Below the pieces are notes generated by a model. The model searched no databases. It worked only from the letters and a program-made list of their open reading frames with translations, and was not told the origin of the DNA. From NCBI RefSeq assembly GCF_022229005.1, contig NZ_JAKKFD010000021.1, positions 149,817 through 213,816 on the forward strand: a stretch of 64,000 nt of DNA. Direction: 5' to 3'. The translations under genes and the position numbers were made by a program. This stretch comes from Micromonospora trifolii. Its GTDB lineage: Bacteria; Actinomycetota; Actinomycetes; Mycobacteriales; Micromonosporaceae. Position 1 is the stretch's first letter. Every line of letters starts with the position of its first letter. Shown one piece after another: positions 26,640 to 35,305 of the stretch.

Positions 26640-28448
26640 ATGAGCACCGTGCAGGACCGGCCGGTTCCCGGCGACACCTCGACCGACCGGCCGGTCGACG
26701 GCAGCCCGACGGGCCGGCCGGTCGGCCTGGCCGCGTTGCTGCCGTACCTGCGGGAGCACCGCGGCACCCTGGTCGTGGTGGGCGCGCTGTCGCTGATCGG
26801 CTCGGCGGCGTCGCTGGCACAGCCGCTGCTGACCCGGTCGGTGCTCGAGCGGATCGGCGCCGAGCAGAGCGTGTCCCGGCTGGTGGCGGTGCTGGTGGCC
26901 CTCGTGGTGCTCGGCGCGGCGATCGGCGGGCTGCGCGACTACCTGCTGCAACGCACCGCCGAGGGAGTGGTGCTGGGCACCCGGCGCCGGCTCGCCGGTC
27001 ACCTGCTGCGGCTGACCATCGCCGAGTACGACCGCCGACGTACCGGCGACCTGCTCTCCCGGGTCGGCTCGGACACCACGCTGCTGCGGGCGGTCGTCAC
27101 CTCCGGGCTCTTCGAGACGGTCACCGGGGCGGTGACGGTGGTCGGCGCCGGCACGGCCATGGTGCTGCTCGACCCGCTGCTGTTCGGCGTCACCCTGCTC
27201 GGCGTGGCGCTGGGGCTGGTCTTCGCCGCCACCTTCGCCCGCCGGGTCCGGGCGCTGGCCCGGGTCGCCCAGGAGCGGATCGGCGAGATGACCTCCGCGG
27301 TGGAGCGGGCCATTTCGGCGGCCCGGACCATCCGGGCCAGCCGCGCCGAGACCCGGGAGACGGAGGCCGTCACCGGTAGCGCGCGGGAGGCGTACGAGGC
27401 GGGGCTGCGGGTGGCCCGGGTGCAGGCGCTGGTCGGCCCGATCGGCTCGGTCACCGTGCAGGGCGCGTTCCTGCTGGTGCTCGGCATCGGTGGGGCGCGG
27501 GTAGCCGCCGGGGCGATCTCCGTCGGCGACCTGGTCGCGTTCGTCATGTACCTGTTCCTGCTGGCGCTGCCGCTGGGTCAGGTGCTGCGGGCCTACACCC
27601 AGTTGCAGTCCGGCCTGGGCGCCCTCCAGCGGATCGAGGAGATCCTGGCCGTACCCGCCGAGGGCGCGGACGACCGGCCGGCGACGGCCGCCGCGACGGC
27701 GACCCCGCGCCGGTCGACCCCGATGATCGAGTTCGACCGGGTGGGCTTCGGCTACCCGGGCGGCGAGCCGGTGCTGCACGAGGTCAGTTTCGCGGTCCCC
27801 GCCGGCACCCGGACCGCCCTGGTCGGCCCGTCCGGCGCCGGGAAGTCCACACTGCTGGCCCTGGTCGAGCGCTTCTACGAGGTGAGCGCCGGCGCGATCC
27901 GACTCGACGGCACCGACGTACGGGACCTGCCCCGCGACGCGCTGCGGGCCCGGCTCGGCTACGTCGAGCAGGAGGCCCCCGTGCTGGCCGGCACGCTGCG
28001 GGAGAACCTGCTGATCACCACCCCGGACGCCACCGACGACCGGTTGCGCGACGTCCTGGACGAGGTCAACCTGGGCCACCTGGCGCAGCGCACCCCGCTG
28101 GGCCTCGACGTGCAGGTGGGGGAGGGCGGCGTGCTGCTCTCCGGAGGTGAGCGGCAGCGGCTGGCCATCGCCCGCGCGCTGCTCGCCGGCCCGCCCGTGC
28201 TGCTGCTCGACGAGCCGACCAGCAACCTCGACTCCCGCAACGAGGTCGCGCTGCGCCGCGCCATCGACGCCGTGGCCGTCCGCCGGACCCTGTTGATCGT
28301 GGCGCACCGGCTCGCCACAGTTGTCGACGCCGACCAGATCGTCGTCCTCGACGGCGGCCGGGTGGCGGCCGTGGGCACCCACGCCGAACTGACCGCCACC
28401 GACCCGCTGTACCGGGAACTCGCCAGCCACCAGCTGCTGGTCGGCTGA
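26640..28448 (+). CDS. ABC exporter (fused permease and ATPase)
   Basis: A 602-residue half-transporter. Residues 30-330 hold six membrane helices (LVVVGALSLIGSAASLAQPLL first, then FVMYLFLLALPLGQVL). Residues 365-600 form the ATPase with Walker A GPSGAGKST, signature LSGGERQRLAIARALL, Walker B VLLLDEPTSNLD and the H-loop in LLIVAHRLATVV. It acts as a homo- or heterodimer exporting lipids, drugs or glycans in this family. No partner half is adjacent. Neighbouring sugar enzymes hint at a glycolipid or glycan cargo, which is speculative. Confidence 0.9.
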   Translation: MSTVQDRPVPGDTSTDRPVDGSPTGRPVGLAALLPYLREHRGTLVVVGALSLIGSAASLAQPLLTRSVLERIGAEQSVSRLVAVLVALVVLGAAIGGLRDYLLQRTAEGVVLGTRRRLAGHLLRLTIAEYDRRRTGDLLSRVGSDTTLLRAVVTSGLFETVTGAVTVVGAGTAMVLLDPLLFGVTLLGVALGLVFAATFARRVRALARVAQERIGEMTSAVERAISAARTIRASRAETRETEAVTGSAREAYEAGLRVARVQALVGPIGSVTVQGAFLLVLGIGGARVAAGAISVGDLVAFVMYLFLLALPLGQVLRAYTQLQSGLGALQRIEEILAVPAEGADDRPATAAATATPRRSTPMIEFDRVGFGYPGGEPVLHEVSFAVPAGTRTALVGPSGAGKSTLLALVERFYEVSAGAIRLDGTDVRDLPRDALRARLGYVEQEAPVLAGTLRENLLITTPDATDDRLRDVLDEVNLGHLAQRTPLGLDVQVGEGGVLLSGGERQRLAIARALLAGPPVLLLDEPTSNLDSRNEVALRRAIDAVAVRRTLLIVAHRLATVVDADQIVVLDGGRVAAVGTHAELTATDPLYRELASHQLLVG

Positions 28449-28509
28449 CTGCGCCCCAGGAAGGCAGACTTGCCGGGCGGCCGGGCCGCGCGTGCCGCCC
28501 GGAATCGCG

Positions 28510-28515
28510 TACCGT
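28510..28515 (+). promoter_or_regulatory. -10 box TACCGT of secA2
   Basis: TACCGT is followed by 8 bases and the ATG at 28524 with no Shine-Dalgarno match, again predicting leaderless mRNA. It is the same hexamer as the box of the upstream ABC gene. Confidence 0.5.
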
Positions 28516-28523
28516 TGCCGCTC

Positions 28524-30815
28524 ATGGGTGTGTCGCAACGGTTCAAGAGCAAGTTCCGGCGGTTCCTCCAGCGCCCCGGCTCGACCGTGGATCTTGCTCC
28601 GCTGGAGAAACTGCTCCCGGCGATCGAGGCGCGCGAGGCTGACCTCACCGCGCTCGACGACGCCGAGCTGACCGCGGCCGCTGGCGCCGCCGCCGGCTAC
28701 GAGGAGATCTGCGCCGTCGGCCGCGAGGCCGCCCGCCGTGGCCTCGACCAGCGGCCGTACGACGTGCAGCTGCTCGGCGCGATGTCGCTGCTCTCCGGCA
28801 AGGTCGCCGAGATGGCCACCGGTGAGGGCAAGACACTGACCGCCACGATCGCCGCGTACGGGCACGTCCGGCTCGGCAACGGCCCGGTGCACGTGCTCAC
28901 CATCAACGACTACCTGGCCCGCCGCGACGCTCAGTGGATGGAGCCGGTCTACACCCTGCTCGGCCTGACCGTCGGCTGGGTCAACGAGGCCTCCACCCCG
29001 CAGGAGCGGCGCGACGCGTACGGCTGCGACGTCACCTACGTCTCCGTCAGCGAGGCGGGCTTCGACTACCTGCGCGACCAGCTGGTCACCGACGTGGAAG
29101 ACCGGGTGCAGCCCGCGCTGACCACCGCCATCGTCGACGAGGCCGACTCGATCATGATCGACGAGGCCCGGGTGCCGATGGTCCTGGCCGGCGCGGTGCC
29201 GGGCGAGCAGGACCCGGTGCACGCCGCTGCCGCGCTGGTCCGTGGCCTGCGCAAGGTCAAGCACTACACGGTCGCCGAGGACGGGCGGAGCGTGGCGTTC
29301 ACCTCCGCCGGCCTGGCCGCCATCGAGGCCAAGCTCGGCATCGACCTGTACGACGAGGAGCACGTCGCGCAGCTCTCCGCTGTCAACGTGGCGCTGCACG
29401 CGCACGCCCTGCTGCACCGTGACGTGGACTACATCGTCCGGGACGGCTCGGTCGAGCTGGTCGACGAGATGCGCGGCCGGGTGGCCCAGCGCCGCCGCTG
29501 GCCGGACGGCCTCCAGGCCGCTGTCGAGGCCAAGGAGGGGCTGGACGCCACCGCCGAGGGCGAGGTGCTCGGCACCATCGCCATGCAGGCGTACATCGCG
29601 CTCTACCCGAAGGTCTGCGGGATGACCGCCACGGCGGTGCTGGTCGGCGACCAGCTGCGGGAGTTCTTCGGTCTCGAGGTCGCGGTGATCCCGCCCAACA
29701 CCCCGTGCATCCGCGAGGACGAGCCGGACCGCATCTACGCCACCCGGGCCGAGAAGGACGAGGCGCTGATCGACGAGATCCAGCGCTGGCACGCCAAGGG
29801 GCGGCCGATGCTGATCGGCACCCTGGACGTCAAGGAGTCCGAGGGGTTGGCCGCCGGTCTCAACGCCGCCGGGGTGCCCTGCGTCGTGCTGAACGCCAAG
29901 AACGACGACGAGGAGGCGGCGATCATCGCCGAGGCCGGCGCGTACGGCGCGGTGACCGTCTCCACCCAGATGGCCGGTCGCGGCGTCGACATCCGGCTCG
30001 GTGGCAGCGACCAGAGTGACCAGGAGCGGGTCGCCGAGCTGGGCGGCCTCTACGTGATCGGCAGCGGCCGGCACGACAGCCGCCGGGTGGACGACCAGTT
30101 GCGTGGTCGCGCCGGGCGGCAGGGCGACCCGGGCGGCTCGGTCTTCCTCGTCAGCCTGGAGGACGACCTGGTCGTCCGGCACGCCGCCGACTCGGTGCCG
30201 GCGTCGCCGCGGATGAACGCCGACGGCCTGGTGACCGACGAGCAGGTCGACTACGCGGTGGAGCACGCCCAGCGGGTCGCCGAGGGCGTCAACCACGAGA
30301 TCCACCGCAACACCTGGCGCTACAGCGTGGTGATCGAGCAGCAGCGCAAGGCCCTCGCCGCGCGCCGCGAACGGCTGCTGACCAGCGACGTGGCCGCCGT
30401 CATGCTGCTGGAGAAGGAGCCCGAGAAGGCCGGCGAGATGGACGAGGACCTGCTCGCCCGTGCCGCCCGGTCGATCGCGCTCTTCCACCTGGACCGGCTC
30501 TGGGCCGAGCACCTGGCCGAGCTGTCGGAGGTCCGCGAGGGCGTGCACCTGCGCGCGCTGGGCCGGCTCGACCCGCTGGACGAGTTCCACCGGGCCGCCG
30601 TGCCGGCGTTCAACGACCTGATCCCGGAGATCGAGGCCCGCACCATCGCCACCTTCACCGAGACCGAATTCGATGAGGACTGGCAGCCCGACGACGGCAC
30701 CCTGGTCCGGCCCACCGCGACCTGGACGTACCTGGTGCACGACAACCCGTTCGGGTCCGAGCTCGACCGACTGATCGCGTCGATCGGGCGGCGGCTCAGC
30801 GGCGCCTCGCGCTGA
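28524..30815 (+). CDS. secA2: Accessory Sec translocase ATPase SecA2
   Basis: A 763-residue SecA homologue. It opens with a basic segment, then LDQRPYDVQLLGAMSLL, Walker A MATGEGKTLTATIA near 98, and the DEAD-like TTAIVDEADSIMIDEARVP. The second ATPase half has AGRGVDIRLGG and DDQLRGRAGRQGDPG. It is shorter than housekeeping SecA (about 900-950 residues) and lacks the Cys-rich zinc-binding C-terminus, as in SecA2 proteins. It powers export of a subset of proteins through SecYEG in relatives. A GC hairpin follows the stop. Confidence 0.93.
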   Translation: MGVSQRFKSKFRRFLQRPGSTVDLAPLEKLLPAIEAREADLTALDDAELTAAAGAAAGYEEICAVGREAARRGLDQRPYDVQLLGAMSLLSGKVAEMATGEGKTLTATIAAYGHVRLGNGPVHVLTINDYLARRDAQWMEPVYTLLGLTVGWVNEASTPQERRDAYGCDVTYVSVSEAGFDYLRDQLVTDVEDRVQPALTTAIVDEADSIMIDEARVPMVLAGAVPGEQDPVHAAAALVRGLRKVKHYTVAEDGRSVAFTSAGLAAIEAKLGIDLYDEEHVAQLSAVNVALHAHALLHRDVDYIVRDGSVELVDEMRGRVAQRRRWPDGLQAAVEAKEGLDATAEGEVLGTIAMQAYIALYPKVCGMTATAVLVGDQLREFFGLEVAVIPPNTPCIREDEPDRIYATRAEKDEALIDEIQRWHAKGRPMLIGTLDVKESEGLAAGLNAAGVPCVVLNAKNDDEEAAIIAEAGAYGAVTVSTQMAGRGVDIRLGGSDQSDQERVAELGGLYVIGSGRHDSRRVDDQLRGRAGRQGDPGGSVFLVSLEDDLVVRHAADSVPASPRMNADGLVTDEQVDYAVEHAQRVAEGVNHEIHRNTWRYSVVIEQQRKALAARRERLLTSDVAAVMLLEKEPEKAGEMDEDLLARAARSIALFHLDRLWAEHLAELSEVREGVHLRALGRLDPLDEFHRAAVPAFNDLIPEIEARTIATFTETEFDEDWQPDDGTLVRPTATWTYLVHDNPFGSELDRLIASIGRRLSGASR

Positions 30816-30827
30816 CGTACCGGCCGT

Positions 30828-30869
30828 CGGGGCCCCGATCGCGCCTCCGCGCGCGACCGGGGCCCCGAT
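30828..30869. terminator. Terminator after secA2
   Basis: An 18-bp stem with one mismatch (left 30828-30845, right 30852-30869) centred on GGGGCCCC and followed by TTT. It closes the secA2 transcript. Confidence 0.75.
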
Positions 30870-30938
30870 TTACGCCGTTTCGACCCAGGTTTCCCAGGGT
30901 AGTAGGGCTGGTCGGTCGAGTCGGGAAGAGAGCAGACG

Positions 30939-31001
30939 ATGACACAGGTGACGATGCTGACCGGACAGGCGCGCGACGGCACGGAGGCTGCGAACCGGTG
31001 A
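30939..31001 (+). CDS. Possible 20-residue leader peptide of the GAF-ANTAR gene
   Basis: ATG 30939 opens a 20-codon frame (starting MTQVTMLTGQ) whose TGA overlaps the GTG of the next gene as GTGA. GGAAGAGAG lies just upstream. The exact stop-start overlap suggests translational coupling or a regulatory upstream frame. Alternatively this is simply the 5' leader. No homology is claimed. Confidence 0.35.
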   Translation: MTQVTMLTGQARDGTEAANR

Positions 31002-31738
31002 ACCTCGACACGCGGGAACCGGTGGTGCAGACCCTCGGCGTCCTGGAAGCAGCAGCACTGTTACGGGAGCTGACCGCCGGGCTGATCGCCCTGACCGACT
31101 TTGACGAGGCGCTGCTGGCCCTGGTCCGGGTCACCCGGGACGCCGTCGCCGGGGTGCGATGGTGCGGATTCACCGCCCTGCGGGCCGGCGAGCCGGCCGG
31201 GGTGGCCGCCTCGGACGAGGGGCTGGCCGGGCTGGACGACCTGCGACACGGGCCGGACACGCCGGCGATGAGCGCGATCCACCGCCGCGAGATGATCCTC
31301 GCCGCCGACCTGGCCGTTGAGCCCCGCTGGCCGGCCTGGACGGCGCACGCCCACGACCTCGGCGTCCGCGGGGTGATCTCCGCGCCGGTCGACATCGACG
31401 ACCAGGTGATCGGGGCGATCAACCTGTACGCCGCCGCGCCGGACCTGCTGACCCCGCAACACCAGCTGACCGCCATGCTGCTCGCCGAGCACGCCGGTCT
31501 GCTGCTCGCCGCCGTTCGCGACCGCGGCCGACAGCTCACCCTCGCCGGTGAACGGGACGCCTCACTCCTGCAGGACGGGGTGGTGGGCCAGGCCGTCGGC
31601 GTGATCATGACGCAGCGCGGGTGTCTGCCGGCCGAAGCCCTCGACGTGCTGCGTACCGCCGCCTCGTCGCTGGACATCCCGCTGCGCGAGGTGGCCGAGC
31701 GTCTGGTCCGAACGGTCTCCCGCCAACGCGACAACTGA
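30998..31738 (+). CDS. GAF-ANTAR RNA-binding regulator
   Basis: A 246-residue protein. A GAF sensor domain covers about residues 15-165 (DFDEALLALVRVTRDAVAG, then GVISAPVDIDDQVIGAINLYA). An ANTAR domain covers about 180-242 (QDGVVGQAVGVIMTQRGCLPAEALDVLRTAASSL). In ANTAR proteins, helices bind paired hairpins in RNA leaders and prevent termination. Input ligand is unknown. The GTG start overlaps a short upstream frame. No obvious dual-hairpin target was seen beside it, so the targets are probably elsewhere. Confidence 0.85.
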   Translation: MNLDTREPVVQTLGVLEAAALLRELTAGLIALTDFDEALLALVRVTRDAVAGVRWCGFTALRAGEPAGVAASDEGLAGLDDLRHGPDTPAMSAIHRREMILAADLAVEPRWPAWTAHAHDLGVRGVISAPVDIDDQVIGAINLYAAAPDLLTPQHQLTAMLLAEHAGLLLAAVRDRGRQLTLAGERDASLLQDGVVGQAVGVIMTQRGCLPAEALDVLRTAASSLDIPLREVAERLVRTVSRQRDN

Positions 31739-31776
31739 CCCCGGCGGCTCAGGCCGCTCGGGCCCGTGTCGGCCGG

Positions 31777-31857
31777 GGTGATCGACTCGGGTTCCTGGAA
31801 CTCGGGGTGTAACAGGCCGGTGGACGCCCCGACTTCCTGAAACCCGAGTCGATCACC
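31777..31857. repeat. Inverted-repeat element, family 1, copy A
   Basis: 17-bp perfect ends (GGTGATCGACTCGGGTT at 31777-31793, its complement at 31841-31857). Imperfect pairing continues inward to about 31810/31825. Copy B is at 43719-43795. It follows the GAF-ANTAR stop and may also act as a terminator. Confidence 0.75.
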
Positions 31858-32004
31858 CGCCGGTCTGGCCGTTCGGCCTCGGTGATCGGCGGCCACGGTG
31901 CCCGTTCTCCCTGCTGCCGGCGAGTCGGGCGGCATCGTTTCGCCTCGACCGGCCCCGGGTAGCACTCTGGTTCAGGTGAGCTGCGCCGACCCGGGGGAGG
32001 ACCG

Positions 32005-32490
32005 ATGCAGAGCCGGCTACGGGTGCAGGGGCAGCCGATCCAACCGATGCTGGTGACGTTTCCGCTCGGGCTCTTCGTCAGCGCCACCGTCTTCGACCTC
32101 ACCGATGTGATCGGCGGCCCTGCGTTCCTCGGCGAGGTCGGCTACTGGACCGGCGTCGCCGCCCTCGTCGCCGCCGCGCTGACCGCCGTGGCCGGCATGG
32201 TCGACCTGTGGGACGTGCCGGGCGACCGTACCCGCCGCACCGCCGTCGCCTTCAACCTGGTGAACGCGGTGATGGCCGCGATGTTCCTGCTCACCTGCCT
32301 GGTCCGGTCACACTCCCCGCAGCGCGGCGCGTCGGTCGCGATCCTGGTCACCGAGCTGGTCGCGCTGGCCGTCGGCGGGGTCGGTGTGCACCTGGGCGCC
32401 CGGCTGATGCGTCAGTTCGACAGCGGCCGCGCCGAGCCAGACGGCCTCGACGCGCTCGCCGGCTCCACCGGCGAGATCGCCCGCCCCTGA
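32005..32490 (+). CDS. DUF2231 membrane protein
   Basis: A 161-residue protein with four membrane helices. The family hallmark is the opening VQGQPIQPMLVTFPLGLFVSATVFDL, followed by GYWTGVAALVAAALTAVAGMVD, FNLVNAVMAAMFLLTCLV and a last helix near GVHLGARL. DUF2231 proteins are uncharacterised; some occur with redox or heme-related genes. GGGGGAGGACC precedes the ATG. Downstream lies a 29-bp tandem repeat rather than another operon member. Confidence 0.82.
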   Translation: MQSRLRVQGQPIQPMLVTFPLGLFVSATVFDLTDVIGGPAFLGEVGYWTGVAALVAAALTAVAGMVDLWDVPGDRTRRTAVAFNLVNAVMAAMFLLTCLVRSHSPQRGASVAILVTELVALAVGGVGVHLGARLMRQFDSGRAEPDGLDALAGSTGEIARP

Positions 32491-32492
32491 CC

Positions 32493-32608
32493 CGCCGGGC
32501 CCGTCCCTGAGCCGACCTGCCCGCCGGGCCCGTCCCTGAGCCGACCTGCCCGCCGGGCTCGTCCCTGAGCCGACCTGTCCGATGGGTTCGCCTCTGAGCC
32601 GACCCGCC
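32493..32608. repeat. 29-bp tandem repeat, about four copies
   Basis: The core CCTGAGCCGACCTG recurs at exactly 29-base spacing (TGA at 32508, 32537, 32566, 32595). The first three units are almost identical and the fourth is degenerate. It begins directly after the DUF2231 stop. Confidence 0.8.
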
Positions 32609-32696
32609 GGGCCAGTCACGCTCGACCCGCGAGTCGGGCGCTCGGCCGGCCGGCGGGCCTGGCGCGCGGGGCCGGCATCCGCGCGACTGGTCGGTC

Positions 32697-32702
32697 TACC
32701 AT
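32697..32702 (+). promoter_or_regulatory. -10 box TACCAT of the HhH gene
   Basis: TACCAT is followed by 6 bases and the ATG at 32709; no ribosome site lies between them. Predicted leaderless start. Confidence 0.5.
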
Positions 32703-32708
32703 CCCCGG

Positions 32709-32903
32709 ATGACCTCCTCACTGGACACGCTGCCGAAGATCGGCGCGCCCGCCACCCGGGCCCTGCACGGTGCCGGCTACACCGCGCTGCGCCAGCTCGC
32801 TGGCGTCCCCCGGGCGGATCTGGGCAAGCTGCACGGCATGGGCCCGAAGGCGATCGGAATCCTCCAGGCCGCCCTCGAGGAGCACGGGCTCGGCCTCGGC
32901 TGA
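32709..32903 (+). CDS. Small helix-hairpin-helix protein
   Basis: A 64-residue protein made of two helix-hairpin-helix motifs: LPKIGAPATRALHGAGY and LGKLHGMGPKAIGILQAAL, each with the G-x-G or G-x-P turn that contacts DNA backbone. It is similar to small HhH proteins annotated as DNA-binding in actinobacteria. It stands alone with its own promoter-like box. DNA or RNA binding is family inference. Confidence 0.8.
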   Translation: MTSSLDTLPKIGAPATRALHGAGYTALRQLAGVPRADLGKLHGMGPKAIGILQAALEEHGLGLG

Positions 32904-32979
32904 GATCCACCACCCGCGCCCCGGCCGGGCGGCGGCAAATCAGTTGCCGGCCGGGTGACCGGCCGCGAGGCTGACCGGC

Positions 32980-33738
32980 ATGACCCCTGAGCGTGACGCC
33001 GAGGACCTGATCGCGGACGCCGCCGCCGCGCCGGTCGATGGTTGGGGCTTCGGCTGGCTGGCCGGCCGGGCCACCGAGGAGCGTCCGCCCTGGGGTTACG
33101 CCCGGCTGGTCGCCGACCGGATGACGCACGCCGACGCGGCTCTCGACGTGGACACCGGCGGCGGTGAGGTGCTCGCCGAGGTGCCGCGTCCACCGAAGCT
33201 GCTGACGGCGACCGAGGCGTGGCCGCCGAACGTGGAGGTCGCCCGACGCACCCTGCGTCGGGTCGGCGCGTCGGTGGTCGCGGTCGCGCCGGACGGGCCG
33301 CTGCCGTTTCGCGACGCCTCGTTCGACCTGGTGGTCAGTCGGCATCCGGTACGTACTGACTGGGTTCAGACGGCGCGGGTGCTGCGGCCGGGCGGGACGT
33401 TCCTGTCGCAGCAGATCGGGGCCGGCACGATGCGGGAGCTGAGTGAGGCGATCCTCGGGCCGTTGCCGCCGCCGACCCAGCGGCACCCCGAGCACGCGGT
33501 CGCCGCCGCCGAAGCCGCCGGCCTGCGGGTGGTCGACCTGCGTCGGGCCACCCTGCGGGCGACCTTCGCCGACATCGGCGCGGTGGTCTGGTTCCTGCGC
33601 AAGGTGATCTGGACGGTGCCCGGGTTCACTGTCGAGCGCTACCGCGCACCACTGCGCGGCCTGCACCACCGCATCGTCGACGAGGGCCCCTTCGTCGCCC
33701 ACGCCCAACGCTTCCTCATCGAGGCCACCCGCCCCTGA
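32980..33738 (+). CDS. SAM-dependent methyltransferase-like protein
   Basis: A 252-residue class I methyltransferase fold: ALDVDTGGGEVLAEV (motif I region, with DVDTGGG in place of the usual D-x-G-x-G), LPFRDASFDLVVSRHPV (motif post-I) and ARVLRPGGTFLSQQIG. The acceptor is unknown. The C-terminal half contains FADIGAVVWFLRKVIWTVPGF, typical of small-molecule methyltransferases of the UbiE-like group. It ends in front of a family-2 inverted repeat. Confidence 0.75.
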   Translation: MTPERDAEDLIADAAAAPVDGWGFGWLAGRATEERPPWGYARLVADRMTHADAALDVDTGGGEVLAEVPRPPKLLTATEAWPPNVEVARRTLRRVGASVVAVAPDGPLPFRDASFDLVVSRHPVRTDWVQTARVLRPGGTFLSQQIGAGTMRELSEAILGPLPPPTQRHPEHAVAAAEAAGLRVVDLRRATLRATFADIGAVVWFLRKVIWTVPGFTVERYRAPLRGLHHRIVDEGPFVAHAQRFLIEATRP

Positions 33739-33755
33739 CGGACACAGCCACCCGC

Positions 33756-33825
33756 CGATCTTGCACTTTCGGCACCCGCGAAAGCCGTACACCGGGGCAA
33801 TTCGCACACACAAACTGCAAGATCG
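33756..33825. repeat. Inverted-repeat element, family 2, copy A
   Basis: CGATCTTGCA at 33756-33765 is inverted at 33816-33825, with partial inner pairing (a TTT tract each side). A related element is at 57006-57074. It lies between two convergent genes. Confidence 0.75.
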
Positions 33826-33866
33826 ACGAGGTGGGGGCGAGGGCTAGGGCTAGGGCGGGAATGGCG

Positions 33867-34817
33867 TTAGTGGGGGTGGGTCTGGTGGTGGGTGGCTAGC
33901 ACGTCGGCGCCGAAGTCACTGGCGGGGCGGCGCAGCACCGTGTGTGCGTGGTTGCCGTCCGCCGTGGTGTTGTCGTACTCGATCAGCAGGTCGTCGCCCT
34001 GCACCCGGTAGTAGTGACGCCGGCCGGGGTGGGTCGGGCCGGCCCAGGCGAAGTGCAGCGGGCCGGCGTCCAGTCGGGCCGCCTCCCGGATGGCCAGCTC
34101 GGGCGGCAGCCGGTCGAGGTAGAGGGCGACCACCTGGTCGAGCAGCGCGCGGCCGGTCGGTCCCAGGCGCTCCGCCGGTACGCCGAGTGGTTCCAGTGGC
34201 GCGTCGACCCGCCCACGGGTGGCGCTGATGATGTCCGCCGGCGCCTCGTCGGCGATGATCGCGGCGGCCCGCTCGGCCGGGCCCAGCGCGTCGAGCAGGG
34301 CGCGGGCCAGGTCCTCCTCGACACCGAGTGGCCGGGAGACCGGCCGGCCGGCGTAGCGGACCGCTGCCGGGTTGGCGCCGAAGAAGATCGGCGCGGGGGA
34401 GACCTGACCGTCCACCACTGTCATGTTGACCGACAGGTGGTGCCCTTCGAGCCGCCACGCCCAGCGGTCGTCGCGCGCCGGGTCGCCGAACACGGCCACC
34501 CAGTAGTCGGCGCTGTGCCGCCCGCGCTGCCAGCCCTCGGCCCGGTCCAGCACCTCCTCCAGCGAGATGATCGCCATCGCCTGTGCGTACGCCGAGGGGC
34601 TGAGCGCGGTGGCCAGCAACCGGTGCGCGGCCTTGCGGGCGGTGACGTCGAGCTCGGCGAGGCAGACGCCCGGTCGGGGTCGGGGCCGGTACTCCAGCCA
34701 GCGTCGGGCCGCCTCGTCGTCGAACGAGTGCACGGCGCTCTCACGGGCGGCGGGGTCGAGCGCGGTCAGCAGCGCGGTGCCGGCGGCCCGCATCTGCTCC
34801 GGCAGAGGATCTTCCAC
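33867..34817 (-). CDS. DUF3500 protein
   Basis: A 316-residue protein with the DUF3500 signatures YWVAVFGDPARDDRWAWRLEGHHLSVNMTVVDG, FFGANPA, and FAWAGPTHPGRRHYYRVQGDDLLIEYDNT near the C-terminus. The clustered His, Asp and Glu suggest metal binding, but function is unknown for the family. Starts at GTG 34817; no signal peptide. It is upstream of, and convergent with, the methyltransferase. Confidence 0.82.
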   Translation of the reverse strand: MEDPLPEQMRAAGTALLTALDPAARESAVHSFDDEAARRWLEYRPRPRPGVCLAELDVTARKAAHRLLATALSPSAYAQAMAIISLEEVLDRAEGWQRGRHSADYWVAVFGDPARDDRWAWRLEGHHLSVNMTVVDGQVSPAPIFFGANPAAVRYAGRPVSRPLGVEEDLARALLDALGPAERAAAIIADEAPADIISATRGRVDAPLEPLGVPAERLGPTGRALLDQVVALYLDRLPPELAIREAARLDAGPLHFAWAGPTHPGRRHYYRVQGDDLLIEYDNTTADGNHAHTVLRRPASDFGADVLATHHQTHPH

Positions 34818-34848
34818 CGACCCTGTATACCGGCCGTCCGTGCCGGTG

Positions 34849-35241
34849 TCAGCCGACGCGCAGCAGCTCCGTCATCTCCGGCAGGTCGAAGAAGCTGGCG
34901 GTCTCGATCGCCGACGGGTTGCCGTGTGCAGGGTCCGCGCCGGCGGCGAGGAGCGCGCGGACCGCTTCGGTGCTGCTGCGGAAGACCGCCGCGGCCAACG
35001 CGGTCTGACCCCGGTCGTTGGCCCGGGTGTGGTCGGCGCCGCGGCTGAGCAGGGCGGCCACAGTGTCCGGGTGGGAATGGTACGCGGCCAGGATGAGCAG
35101 CGTGTCGCCCTTGTCGTTGGTGAGGTTGACCGGCAGGCCGGCGTCGATCTGCGCCGCCAGCTCGTCGGTGGCGCCGGCTCGGGCCAGGTCGAACATCCGG
35201 TGTGCGAACGCCAGCGTCTCGGCGTCGAGGTCCTCGGTCAC
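34849..35241 (-). CDS. Ankyrin-repeat protein
   Basis: A 130-residue protein consisting almost wholly of three ankyrin repeats (NDKGDTLLILAAYHSHPDTV, then NDRGQTALAAAVFRSSTEAVRALLAAGADP). Ankyrin repeats mediate protein contacts; partner unknown. GTG 35241 is preceded by a TAATCT box at six bases and no ribosome site. It runs in the same direction as DUF3500 and 31 bases ahead of it. Confidence 0.85.
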   Translation of the reverse strand: MTEDLDAETLAFAHRMFDLARAGATDELAAQIDAGLPVNLTNDKGDTLLILAAYHSHPDTVAALLSRGADHTRANDRGQTALAAAVFRSSTEAVRALLAAGADPAHGNPSAIETASFFDLPEMTELLRVG

Positions 35242-35247
35242 CGCTCC

Positions 35248-35253
35248 AGATTA
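35248..35253 (-). promoter_or_regulatory. -10 box TAATCT of the ankyrin gene
   Basis: On the minus strand TAATCT ends 6 bases before GTG 35241. A divergent TAGGTT box near 35269 probably serves the cupin gene. Confidence 0.5.
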
Positions 35254-35305
35254 GTCGGAAGGGTCCTGATAGGTTGCTCGGCCGGCGCGCTGGGGGAGGG
35301 GTCCG

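Noticed and set aside
26577..30740. Very long open frame on the minus strand (about 1,390 codons) opposite the ABC and secA2 genes
   Set aside because: It is antisense to well-supported genes; its translation is low-complexity Val/Gly/Asp/Arg with no family motif, which is expected from GC-rich codon bias.
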